64,000 nt of DNA, taken from the NCBI RefSeq assembly GCF_014529535.1, contig NC_050737.1, positions 9,344,725 through 9,408,724 on the forward strand, read 5' to 3'. This DNA comes from Bradysia coprophila. Lineage: Eukaryota > Arthropoda > Insecta > Diptera > Sciaridae. The stretch's first letter is position 1. Every line of letters starts with the position of its first letter. Below the pieces are notes generated by a model. The model searched no databases. It saw nothing but the letters and a program-made list of their open reading frames with translations, and had not been told where the DNA came from. Position numbers and translations under genes: made by a program. Of this stretch, positions 48,375 to 64,000 are shown piece after piece.

Positions 48375-49080
48375 ATGGCACCAGTGTTAGGATATTGGAA
48401 CGTGCGTGGATTAACTTCATCCATTCGGAACTTATTGCATTTTACTGAAGCTGAATTTGAAGAAAAATTGTATGAATTCAGTGAAGAAGAGAGGAAGGTG
48501 TGGCAGGCTGATAAGTCGAGTTTAGATCTGGATTTTCCCAATCTTCCGTACTACATTGATGGCGACGTAAAATTGACTCAGGTAACTCAGGTAAAATGAT
48601 ATTCTCAATTAGTAATCAATTGTTCTTCAAATTGCTTAGAGTACGGCCATTTTACGTTACTTGGGAAGGAAATTCAATTTGATTGGCGAAAATGAAGCAG
48701 AAACACAACGACTAGATTTAGCCGAACAACAGGCCACTGATTTACGTATGGGTTTGATACGACTCGTCTATTTCAGCAGTAACTTCGAACAAAGCAGGGA
48801 AGATTATTTAAAAATTCTGCCGGAATTGGTGAAGGAGTTCAGTAGATTCTTAGACTCTAACAAATGGATTCTTGGAGACAAAATATCATACGTTGACTTT
48901 CTGCTGTACGATGCACTTGATTTCAATCGTTTATTTGATGAAAAATCTTTTGAGGGAGCCGATATCATAAATTCGTATTTGGCTCGTTTTGAATCAATTC
49001 CTCAAATCAAGGCGTACATGACTGGTGGTGAATACAAAAAGTTACCCATCTTCAGTCCCATAGCGTCGTGGGGTGGATAA
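48375..49080 (+). CDS. Glutathione S-transferase, mu class (215 aa, 2 exons)
   Basis: Conjugates glutathione to electrophiles in the cytosol. Exons 48375-48581 and 48640-49080, phase 0. The N-terminal thioredoxin-like domain starts MAPVLGYWNVRGL. The Tyr in GYW is at the position of the mu-class catalytic Tyr6. The junction restores KLTQ|STAILRYLGRK, the glutathione-binding Gln-Ser turn typical of mu enzymes. The C-terminal helical domain contains the conserved N-capping region (WILGDKISYVDFLLYDALD). Length fits mu GSTs (about 217). Two donors lie in tandem, CAG|GTAACTCAG|GTAAAA, nine bases apart. Mu GSTs are usual in vertebrates, mites and crustaceans but generally reported absent from most insects. 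It lies about 2.4 kb from the BVMO and is transcribed divergently from it. Confidence 0.92.
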
Positions 49081-50189
49081 CTGAACAAAGTAAAATATGA
49101 AAGTTCAGTTGCTGCTAAAGAAATTTTCATTTAAATACATTGTGGAAGAAAAATGGGAGAAATGTTGGTTTTAACATCAGAAAACTCGTAAGTCCTCTTT
49201 TTGTAATCGAGCTTTTTGCGGACATTACGGTGGGAGAATTATAAGAAGTTACATGTTCAACAATTACAATCCAATCGACTTTATTCATTCCACATGAGAT
49301 TTACACTTTACAATACATACGTAAATGTCGTAACGTTGGTAATGCATGTGGAATGAATAGCGTCGATTGGATTGTAATTGTAACTTCTTACAATTCCGAG
49401 ATTATAATAGCTGTTTCATTCACACATAAATATTGTGCTGGATAAACGAGCCTTGCGTAGACAAAATAAATAACCAGCTCTATCAAGTGTCTTCTGAAAT
49501 ACGGTTAAACGAATGAAGCGATTTTATTTCCATCTACTGGTAATATGCTTGCCGTCTGTTGAAAGTTAAACATCGAATTGGAGAGACCATTGGGCGGTAA
49601 GTAAGTTATTTTTTGTAAATCTTCCTACACTCACGGAATTTCGAAAACCGACTCATTTTCTGTTTTGTGGTTTACTGTGTTTTTTTTTGTGAATTTTGCA
49701 TGTATTTTAATATCGAGAAATCAAAAACTCAAGTAAAACACAGAAACAGAAAATGTGCCGGTTTTCAAAATTCCGTGAGGGTACATACGGCTGGTAGGAA
49801 TTTCGCGCCCATACGGTGCGAAATTCTTATGTTTATATGGTAAAATTTGGAATTTCGCGAGGGTAATACTTTTACTTTTTTATGCTAATAACTCAGACAA
49901 AAATAAGTAGTGAACTCTACCTGCCGACCCCTTACATAGCCACTGAAAGCCAGTATAGATCATCTTCAAGATACGGTACTTTCACACGTAGCCTCACTTA
50001 AGCTTCGTTTAATATTTCGTTAATTCATTTGTAAGATATTCTTTAACGTGGTCGGCAATTCATATGGTTCAAAGGACCAAACCCAGAAAAAAAAGAAGAA
50101 AAAAAATCTAAAAGTTTATTGATAAGAAAAAAAAAATAAATTTCAAATTTGTGTTTCTGTTCTGGTATTCGCAGATCAAATTCATTGCC
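49081..50189. other. Intergenic with one MITE; no gene seen
   Basis: Between the convergent GST and LRR genes. It holds the inverted-repeat element at about 49230-49408. Near 49640-49790 is a loose inverted pair around ATTTTGTGCATG/ CGGAATTTCGAAAACCGAC. The end should carry 3' UTR of the LRR gene. Confidence 0.5.
49230..49408. mobile_element. MITE, copy 1 of a two-copy family
   Basis: Inverted ends share TAAGAAGTTAC and AATTACAATCCAATCGAC, then ATTCATTCCACATG. A shorter relative lies at 51796-51910. No coding capacity. Confidence 0.7.
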
Positions 50190-51632
50190 TTAGATTAAAA
50201 AACCAGACTGAGTAGTGGTTTCAACATCAAAACATTCTATTCCTCCAATTATATTGATCGTTGAATTGTGAGCAATTTCATCTACTCTAAGCTCAATAGA
50301 CTTACGGTGTAAATGTGTGATCATACTTCTTAGGAAGGTACAGTTCCAATTGTTATGCGAAAGTCCAATTTCACTTAAATTATTGAAATATTCTTTAAGA
50401 TTAACATGACTTAGTTCTGATAATTGATTACCGTCGAGATACAAAGACTGTAAATTGCTTTGATATGACAAGATCTCGACGTCAAAATGCTTGAGATTGT
50501 TGTACGATAAGTCTAAAATATTCAACTGCATCTCTCCATGCGGGCTACTATACGGGAATGATCCAAAATCCAATCCCAGAAGATTAGTTCCCGACAAGTA
50601 CAGCTCACGCAGCGATGTTAATTTCGAAAATGCTTTAACATTAATATGACCAATTGGATTGTGTGAAAGATCGAGATACCAAATGTAAAAGCCGTTTCTG
50701 GTTATGTTACTTATGTCTGAGATTCGGTTGTAGCTTAAGTCCAACTTTTGAATATCCATAGCATTGGTGAACACGACTTCAGCTATTGGAGTGTGCGTGG
50801 CAACCACACCGTAAACATTATTTGTAAGGCGTAAAGTTGTCAATTTTGTATGCGATAGTATCAAGCGGTCAGAATTTATAAGATTTAACTCTTCAATTGG
50901 ATTATGCGAAACATCCAGCTCATATGGGTGGCCCAACCAACGAACAATGCTTTTCGAAAAAGAAAATATTTTATTTTTACCGAAATTAATGGAACGGAGT
51001 TCGATGTTAAATCGAAAAACATCGTCATCTATCACTTCAATGTGGTTGTCATCCAGGTAGATTTCTTCGAGTGCTACCAATGGACTAAATAGACCCGTTG
51101 GTATTCGGGTGATGTTGTTTTTACTTAAAAATAATTTTGTCAATCTTGGAAGTCCTTTGAAACTATCAGAATCAAATTCATTTATCAAATTATTCTGCAG
51201 ATTGAGTGCATTTAAACTGTCCATATTCGCAAACACTTCACTTGAAAGTTGTTGAATTTGATTTGAATGCAAGTTGAGCGTATCCGCGGTTTCACCGTTC
51301 ACAAAATTCCATTTGTACACCGATTTGATTCCGCAATTTTCAAATTCAATATTATGTGCCAATGGAAATGCTGCGAATAGGTTTTTGGGGATGGTTGTCA
51401 AATTTGACTCTCCAAAATAAATCGATTGTTCGAGATATTTCTCGTTTGCCACCAACTCTAATTCTGTTATGTCTGTAGAACCAAAGTCCAGGCCGGTGCA
51501 CACAAATGTTTGACGAACGTTTGTACAGTAAGTTGCTACGTCAACTTTCTCACAATTTGATAATTGCAGAAGACTAATAAATACGAATGTTAGCGCGAAC
51601 CGATAATTAGAACGTTGATTTAGCCGATTCAT
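50190..51632 (-). CDS. Secreted leucine-rich-repeat protein (480 aa, single exon)
   Basis: The N-terminus has a signal peptide (hydrophobic FALTFVFISLLQLSNC, ending near residue 27). About 14 LRRs follow from residue 55 to 430, several of the class LxxLxLxxNxIxxI (DTLNLHSNQIQQL, NALNLQNNLINEF, KLDLSYNRISDI, SLYLDGNQLSEL). The C-terminal cap contains NNWNCTFLRSMI. No membrane helix, GPI-type tail or TIR domain, so secretion is expected. The NxW(D/N)C cap recalls mosquito leucine-rich immune proteins, but their C-terminal coiled coil is missing, so the comparison is only suggestive. ATG start; stop in the last frame at 50190. Confidence 0.85.
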   Translation of the reverse strand: MNRLNQRSNYRFALTFVFISLLQLSNCEKVDVATYCTNVRQTFVCTGLDFGSTDITELELVANEKYLEQSIYFGESNLTTIPKNLFAAFPLAHNIEFENCGIKSVYKWNFVNGETADTLNLHSNQIQQLSSEVFANMDSLNALNLQNNLINEFDSDSFKGLPRLTKLFLSKNNITRIPTGLFSPLVALEEIYLDDNHIEVIDDDVFRFNIELRSINFGKNKIFSFSKSIVRWLGHPYELDVSHNPIEELNLINSDRLILSHTKLTTLRLTNNVYGVVATHTPIAEVVFTNAMDIQKLDLSYNRISDISNITRNGFYIWYLDLSHNPIGHINVKAFSKLTSLRELYLSGTNLLGLDFGSFPYSSPHGEMQLNILDLSYNNLKHFDVEILSYQSNLQSLYLDGNQLSELSHVNLKEYFNNLSEIGLSHNNWNCTFLRSMITHLHRKSIELRVDEIAHNSTINIIGGIECFDVETTTQSGFLI

Positions 51633-51795
51633 TTTTAAACCGGTCCCTTTGAAAGACTTAGGTTAACTAACAACGACGACATTGTTTTAAAAGTTACCAT
51701 ACCTACCTGCTGCTAAGATAATTTTAGGACTTTTTTCTTTTTTAGAAATACCCTATGTTGTCGACCGGCCTATAACAATTCTTGAAATTTTTATA

Positions 51796-51910
51796 TTTTC
51801 AACGATTGCAATCCAATTCTCTTTATTCATTACACATTCGATATCCACGTCTTAACATTGGTAGTGCGTGTGGAATGAATAAAGAGAATTGGATTGTAAT
51901 TGTGATTCCT
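51796..51910. mobile_element. MITE, copy 2 (115 bp)
   Basis: Arms CAATCCAATTCTCTTTATTC and its inverted match flank TGCGTGTGGAATGAATAAAG. Same family as 49230-49408, more compact. Confidence 0.7.
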
Positions 51911-52889
51911 TATTCCAAAAAATCAGAGATTCAGAAAAACGAAAAAAACCCTTACTATCCCGTCCACTCTTGTATATACCTCTTTTTTTTAAGTTCTCGT
52001 TAAGCAAATAATTTCAAGTGAAATCATCGATACCTGAGACGGGAGCGTATTCATATACAACATGTGTTTAAAAACAGACGGACAATCAAATGACACAGGA
52101 CTTTATTAGAACTCGACTTCTTATCGGAATAGTGCGCATAACTATACTGTTAAACCCGAAACGTACATTTAAAATAAATTCCGAAATAAATATGTTTTTC
52201 TAATTGGCGGACTGAACACCAATCGTTTTAAGTGGACATACCCTGAATAAACAAGCATAAAAGGTCGGATTTTGGATTGAATGATTTGCATAATTAATTA
52301 GAAGAACGTTTTTTTTTTGTTAATCTTCCTAGTGAGCATAGAATTACCCGACATTACTCAAATTTGAATATACCAGTTCTTGGTTAAGGTGAACGTCTGC
52401 AAGCTCTGCAATTTATTATACCGTACTGAAGAATGTTATGTTTACTTACTCACTTGTATGGCTACATATTGCAAAACCTGTATGGTACATTTTTAGTTGT
52501 TTTTGATCTTCGGTAAGCCAACAAATAAGATTTAGGAACTTTCGGTACATTTCAGAAATTGTCGGGAATTTAATTCCCTTAAAATATGCCATGCTGCTAA
52601 GTGATTTTTCTCGGCGTTTCTTCACACTTTGGTGATTTTTTCCGGTGTTTCAAAAATTCTAAAAAAAAACTCATAATACGCCTAGAAAAATCGTTAAAGT
52701 GTAAAGAAACGCCAATTAGCGGAATTTTTCGTTTTTGCGTTTCTTCACGCTTTGACAATTTTTCTTGGCGTTTCTTCACACTTTGGTGATTTTTCATGGT
52801 GTTTCATCAGTTTTTGAGAATTTTTGTAATCAGCAAGAAAAATCGCCAAAGTGTGAAGAAATACAAAAACGAAAAAAGACTGTTAGTTG
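51911..52889. other. Intergenic, repeated GGCGTTTCTTCACACTTTGG motif
   Basis: Between 52605 and 52870 the motif CGTTTCTTCAC(A/G)CTTTG occurs at least three times on the plus strand, and its complement (AAAGTGT(G/A)AAGAAA) at about 52695 and 52845. This gives a cluster of alternating inverted repeats. No coding sequence is supported; long frames on both strands here arise from the repeats. Confidence 0.6.
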
Positions 52890-53088
52890 TGACAGTTGGG
52901 ATCAAAAAACGGTCTATTCCATATGTCAAAGTGACGTCTTAAACGTCAAACCAAAATTTTTAGCCAAATAATTACAAAATCGTTTATTTTTCAACAAGCC
53001 TCTTCCACTGATAGAAGTGGGCAGAAAAAATTTTGATTTGACGTCACTTTGATAGATGGAATAGACCGACTTTTGATCCCAACTCTTC
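52890..53088. mobile_element. About 199-bp MITE
   Basis: Inverted ends of about 55 bp begin AGTTGGGATCAAAA and share GGTCTATTCCAT, TCAAAGTGACGTC and AAACCAAAATTTTT-like sequence. No certain target duplication. Inserted next to the GGCGTTTCTTCAC cluster. Confidence 0.7.
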
Positions 53089-55514
53089 ATCGGTGACTGT
53101 TAAACCCCTGATAAATCTAAAATTGTGTTTTTAGAGATGAACGGAGTGTATCCATATCAATATAATGGATTGCTATCTCTTATTTCACGAGTCTAAACAT
53201 TCATCGATAATCCCAGCTCCACAGAAATTTACTTGCATCGTGGACTGCTGCACAGAATTGACCCCTTCTTGCATATTTGGCAAATTCACTTGATTAATTA
53301 CTTACCATTAGATTTGCTCCACTATTCACTGCCACCACTCCTTAGAAATTACATTTCTAAATCAGAAAAAACGAATTTGATTAGGCACTTTGTCTCTGAG
53401 TAAAAGTTTAGGATCCTTGTTAGATATCCGGAAACACTTAAATTGTAAAGACACGTAAGGGCACACACAGAATTAAGTGACATCGTCTCATCAGCTTCTC
53501 ATTCGGTTAATTAAAAACAAATTTCTTCTCTTTTGATATTATTAACAATTTTATCTTTTACTATCAACAAGAAATTGGTTGAGAAATTAAAAAAAAAAGA
53601 TTAAATGTAAGAGCTCGTGGTTTTGCCAAACATGCAAACAAAATATTTTTAACTTCTGTTCCGTTTCTCTTGAATTACAAATTTAACTTTTTCATCTTTT
53701 TAATTTCTAATTTTTTTTAATGTCTTGGAAAATTGCTGTTGCGGTTTCAATAGTAAAAAGGCACTCAATCATTTTCATTAAATTTTGTTTTTTTCTTTTA
53801 ACATACAAACGTTGACTAAAAAAATTAATCTTTATTTTTAAATAGGACAAGACAAATCGATTGTGAAGAATTAAAAAAGAAAATGCAAAGCAACAGTGTG
53901 ATTGATTTGGTTGGATTTAGTATTTTTGTGTACGAATGAAAGAAAAAAAAAACTATTTTTTATTGCTAAAGATATTTTACAGTCCACCGTCAATCGAGAA
54001 AATGATTATCTGGCGTCTCGCATGATTATCTATTTATAAGACAAAAAATGATATACAGTCGCGGTATTTATATAATGTTTATATAAGTAACTTACTTTTT
54101 GGCCACTAATTTTAACATTATTTTTCTTTACTTTATTTTTTCATTAAATATTTAAATTTAAACATTAGGTAAATTAAGATCGCATCGATGATATACATGT
54201 TAAAAAACAATGCTCTCGTCTATTTAAATTTCAAAAAAAGAGGAATGTACAAAATTGTCTCATCGTGTGTGTATGGATGCAAGTTTTTTTATTTTTATTT
54301 TATTAAATCGTAAATTTGAATTCAATTTAATTTAAAAAAGATAAAACAAACAAACAAAAAACAAATAAAATTTCCATCTTATTTACTGGAGGGATACAAT
54401 TTTCTTCTTCTTCATTTTTTTTATTATTATTTATTTATGCGGAGACAATCGATCAAAAAAACAAATAAAAACGTTTTAGCACCATCGTCTTTCTCATAAT
54501 GTTGTGTTCGTGTTTCGAAGTTGATTTAGTCAAAAATTATAAAAAAAAAAGTTTAAAATAAATTCGTTTCAAACGGGAGGTCGGGGGCGTGATTTAAACT
54601 CTCTTTTTTTCTATTTCGGTATCGCTATGGCTACGATTTGGTGACGTTGACAAATTATCTAGCAATTTTTTTTTTAGTTCGCTGAAGCTCTGGAGGATCA
54701 TCTAATAAAAATATAAACTCAAATTTGTTTAGATTAATGTTGTGGGGTATTCGTCAATTTATGTTGATTTTTTTAGTGTGCATTTTGCAAAAATAATTTG
54801 TTTTTGTTTGGTTATTTAGTATCTAGAGCAGACTTTCACCTGTGAACACCGTTTACCTTTTGAAATATGTTAAATAGTGTTAGATAAAAACCCAATTAAC
54901 TACGCACTGCAACCGTTCAATTAAACCAAATCTAATTTGACGGATCGCTTTTCGCAGATTCGTATACAACTTTATTAAACGCTAAGGGATAACTATTTTA
55001 CTGACACAACAACTCTTTTTTTATGAGAAGAGTTTATGACCTTCATGGTCCTACAACTCAATGAGCGATTTAAGTAGTAAAGTTGTGAAACATTGAAACA
55101 AAGAAAAAAAAACTCGATCACTTATGAGGTAGATAAAGTCAGAATATGCACCGAATCGGAGCTCCAATACACTCTATTCTAAGATACACTTCACATTTCA
55201 CTCTAATTGATTTTCGAGCTAATTTCGTTTTTAGATAACTTTGGGTCAAAACGCAGGTGTGTAGTTATGACAGGCTCAGTCCCCCTTGAGGTGTCATATT
55301 CTTTTTAAATTCTCCCGCACAAAAAGAAATTTCATCGCAAAACCTCTCCTCTCGCTTTCAAACGTCGACCAGTTAAATAGAAGTTACTTTCACCAAACAA
55401 TCGATTCTGAAACTGGCACACGATGTCGGTTTTTTTTGTTCGTTCGTTTTTCCATATTTTCCGCTCCAGCGTCCATATAACATAATCGAGACTACTATCG
55501 TAAATTGTGGAGAT
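53089..55514. other. AT-rich intergenic, no gene seen
   Basis: Very AT-rich with long T and A runs between 53500 and 54700. Part may be the far 3' UTR of the minus-strand Rho kinase, but no evidence in the sequence requires it. Confidence 0.45.
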
Positions 55515-55823
55515 GTGATGTGTGAGACAATATCAACAACTGGAGCGTTCCATCGAAATGCTTCAACATATTCTTGGACAATATTGGATGAGTTGAGCAA
55601 ACGGTTACATTGTTTCTTTGAAGATATGTGGGCGTTGGGCGATCGTTATACACCAGAAAATGTTCATAAAAATCAGTTATTCGCAAGAAGTTTAAATTAT
55701 TTGGAAATGTCCGAGACTAGATATCGAAATTTACTTTTATTTCAATTTTCAAAATTACCAAGCAGTTACGGTTTTATTAATGAGACTGTCGAAGCTTGCA
55801 AAATTTCGATAATTTCACTGTGA
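55515..55823 (+). other. Unrecognised 102-codon open frame
   Basis: ATG to stop, with normal-looking codon use and a mixed soluble composition (LHCFFEDMWALGDRYTPE, EMSETRYRNLLLFQF). No signal peptide, repeat or domain I recognise. No flanking exon could be linked. It could be a young or relic gene or chance. Confidence 0.25.
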
Positions 55824-58583
55824 CTTTTCTCTGGGAATAAGCATACTAAAAGGTAACTGGCAAATAGCTTTTGGTACGAACGATATGTTTACTATCCAGT
55901 GTCAGTATTCGCCTTGGCTCACTGTCGAAAATTTATGGACATTTTCTGATGTCATCTAGGATCTTCGAAATTGGCAGGTCCTCTAGATGTCTATTATGAG
56001 TAGGAAAATTTTGGACGATAAAAGAAAATGGGATTGAGGCAACCGATGTGGTTAAATAGAATTAAATTTCGGCATGGAAATCGTCTAATTCGGATATTCC
56101 ATCGTTTAAGAACTAGTTAAATAAGGCGCTTCTTGTCTTGTTAAGCCGTTGATTCCATCATCAATAATTCATTCATTTGTTTTCCCTGTATAAATTTGAT
56201 AATTCTTTTTTAAATTAATTATATTCCTTACAATTATATAAATATGTGAAATTATTCGCCGTACCGCAGTGTGACAAACATGTAAATGACATGACAAATT
56301 CTCAAAATTTATTTTCTTCAAGTTGTTGTGTTGTTATTATTTTGCTTCCATTTCCTTTTCGGTTTCCAATCAAAACCAATTCTATGTTCAACCTTCATTT
56401 CAACATCTTTTTTCTTCCTCAAAATTTTCAGTCATTTTAAAATTAATAAATTAAAAAAGAAAAGAAAACCACAGCGTGTCTAAAAATCATTAGAATTTCT
56501 TTTAACCAATAAACCAATAAAACGTTAAATATTAATATCCGTCTTGTTGTTAAAAATAAAAAATAATTAAAAATTATATCAAAACATCATAGAAAAGGAA
56601 GAGAAAAATTCGATTTTTTTTTTGTTTCTTTCTATCTTCTTTTCTCAATTCTATTGGTTCTGTTAAATGCATAAGTTTATTTGTTTTTTTAAGGTTGTTT
56701 TAGTGATGAATTTGCTGGAAGAGTGGCTGATCTTTGTACATTAACTGCATATGGTTTGTAGTTGGAACGAGTTGATTGGCTATTTGTTTAATTGTATTGA
56801 TTGGAAAGATAAAAAAATGATTTTGTTGTTTCTGGTTAATTCGAAATGAATTTTCTTTCTGTGGTTAAAAGTGAATGCGCACCTGGTCTTGTACAATAAG
56901 AATAGGTCAAATTCAGATCAATGTAAAGCAAAATCGTTGTAGAGAACCAGACAATGGTCCAAAGAAGGATACTTTGGCAAATTTAGCGAATTTAGCCCCA
57001 AGGCCCTGGGATCGATTTTATTTCCTAAAAATTTCGAAAATTCCTAAAAATTCCGAATAAGTAAACTTCAATCTAAATTTGAGAAGTTAACTTAAAGCTG
57101 GCCTCTGCCTAGAGATTTAACCTTAAACGCGTTTTCTGCCACAGACTCAATCGCCCTATAGAAAAATCGACAACGGTCCGAAGGCATGGCATTTTATTTG
57201 GAATTTTATTTCGGAAAAACTCCAAATATTCCTAAAAATTCTGAAAAAATCACTAAAAATTCTTCAGAATTCTTCTTTCAGAGATTGTCAGAATTGAAAT
57301 TCCGAACGATAAGCCTTGTTTGATGGTGACACAATGTGGAATTGGTGTTAGTTGTTCTCCGTTGTACACAAACACAAGTGAATGCAGCTGGGCACGTATT
57401 CAAGGTTCACATTCCAAACAGGATAATTTCAGGTTGAATTTGAGAAGTTGAGAGACCTCCTGCTTAGGACTAAACCTTAAACACGTTTCCTGCGGCAGCA
57501 CCGAGATGTGCAACACCAAAACCCACTGGCACCGATTACAAATCACCTACAAAGCTTTAAAACGATTTGGAAAAGTTGATGAATTTAACTTTTCAATTTG
57601 AAAATACATTCTGATAACGCAGAGACACAATAAAGTGGTTCCCTTTTTAACAAGCACCCTTTCTATCGTAACGCGTAGTTCGCACGACAAACTGAACCAA
57701 ACAAAAATGTTTATTGAAACTCTCAAGGAATTGGAATTTGTTTTGGTCCAGGCCGAGGATTCAAGTAATCGTAACTATCGCTAGCCTTTAAAGAATTGAG
57801 ATTTTCAAAGATTCGTTGCATGCGAAATGTTGAAACTCATAGTGAATCTGAATTCACAGGAAACAAGGTAACTACTTTTTCCTTACAGTTAGACAATTCT
57901 TTTGTGTGTTAACCGATGTCCGGTAATTAGAAGAGTCTTGCAGAAAAAATCGTGTCGCTTCGCTCTCTTTCTTGGAATGAACCGACCGTTCAGAATACTG
58001 GATTATGAATTTGACCACTCAATGGAAAAATATCCAACTCTCATCTGTGACCCAACTTTAAAAATTTTGTAAATGTCGTAAAAAATACAACACCTCATTG
58101 ATTCGACGAAATGATTCGTCAAAAAATTGCATGCAGAAATGATGAAGATGTCGAAAGACAACGACATCCGGAAAAGCAGAGTTAAGTCTGAACGAGCGAT
58201 GATGAAATTAGCGTCCAGCTCTGCTTAACGTGGGTATGTACCAAAATAAACATTAAAATGAGATAAAGTGCAAAATTTTGCATCAGAAACTTCAAGGAAG
58301 TATGGTGTCTATTACTTCATTTTGATAACCCCAAGACCATTTAATCAGAAATCAGAAATCGTTTCAAAATTAAACGCTTGCTTAAGAAATTGGTCGATTT
58401 TGTACGATATTGGCGCATTATTCACTTTTAACGTCGAAGAGAGAAAAAAAATGAGAAAAATGAGAAAATTTTCAAAATATAAAAAAAAAGAATTTGAAAG
58501 TTGTGTGTAATAGGAAAGATAATGTAGAGAGCTGTGCAAGCAAACTAAATAAAAAAATGTAAAAGAAAAGTCAAATCAAATCG
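55824..58583. other. Downstream of Rho kinase, no gene seen; diverged repeat pair
   Basis: Probable Rok 3' UTR at its right end (minus strand); TTTATT at about 57190 and 57204 gives AATAAA on that strand. Two diverged copies of a motif AATTTGAGAAGTT...CCTTAAAC(G/A)CGTTT(T/C)CTGC occur at about 57073-57140 and 57432-57495. Open frames (58268-58510) have no ATG-supported or domain-supported content. Confidence 0.5.
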
Positions 58584-63981
<5,398 letters not shown>

Positions 63982-64000
63982 CTGAAATTAGTATGAAAGA

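Noticed and set aside
52597-52971. Frames on both strands around the GGCGTTTCTTCAC cluster
   Set aside because: They arise from alternating inverted repeats of a non-coding motif.

Overview
The window is eukaryotic nuclear DNA, most probably from a hexapod arthropod. Reasons: genes split by short GT-AG introns (about 50-70 bp in the dense genes), a low-density-lipoprotein-receptor-related protein 1 (LRP1) homologue, a Rho kinase whose exons read closely like fly Rok, AT-rich intergenic DNA, and many small non-autonomous DNA transposons. I cannot fix the order. The mu-class glutathione transferase and a Baeyer-Villiger-type monooxygenase are not standard in most insects, and would fit a lineage such as springtails or fungus gnats, but this is inference.

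Layout. 1-14287 (+) is the 3' part of LRP1: 20 exons with consistent phases, 4119 codons plus stop, beginning mid-gene. 14288-17907 is AT-rich sequence consistent with a long 3' UTR. 17908-28800 is a transposon graveyard holding one AIG1/GIMAP-like GTPase gene (22718-23308, +) with a frameshifted coiled-coil extension. 28813-31940 (-) is a nine-exon gene for a 491-residue tandem-BRCT protein, assembled here from splice signals. 31941-40326 is repeat-rich: a TA-flanked 2.2-kb element, a 145-bp tandem array, an octamer microsatellite and an all-palindromic 20-bp array. 40327-40834 (+) is a three-exon secreted I29 (cathepsin propeptide-like) protein. 42148-43748 is a 1.6-kb near-palindrome. 44388-46001 (-) is an intronless Baeyer-Villiger-type flavin monooxygenase. 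48375-49080 (+) is a two-exon mu-class GST. 50190-51632 (-) is a secreted leucine-rich-repeat protein. 51633-58583 is AT-rich with MITEs and no convincing gene. 58584-63981 (-) is the Rho kinase (nine exons, 5' end beyond the window).

Functional picture. LRP1 and Rok are housekeeping endocytic and cytoskeletal genes. Between them are apparently independent genes with roles in detoxification or redox (BVMO, GST), protease control (I29), DNA-damage response (BRCT), possible immunity (LRR, AIG1 GTPase). I see no operon-like or co-regulated system. The most unusual content is the intronless BVMO gene (candidate horizontal transfer), the GTPase with a frame change at a run of ten A, and a set of hAT-like foldback elements with intact 8-bp target duplications, including a nested, nearly perfect 337-bp hairpin.
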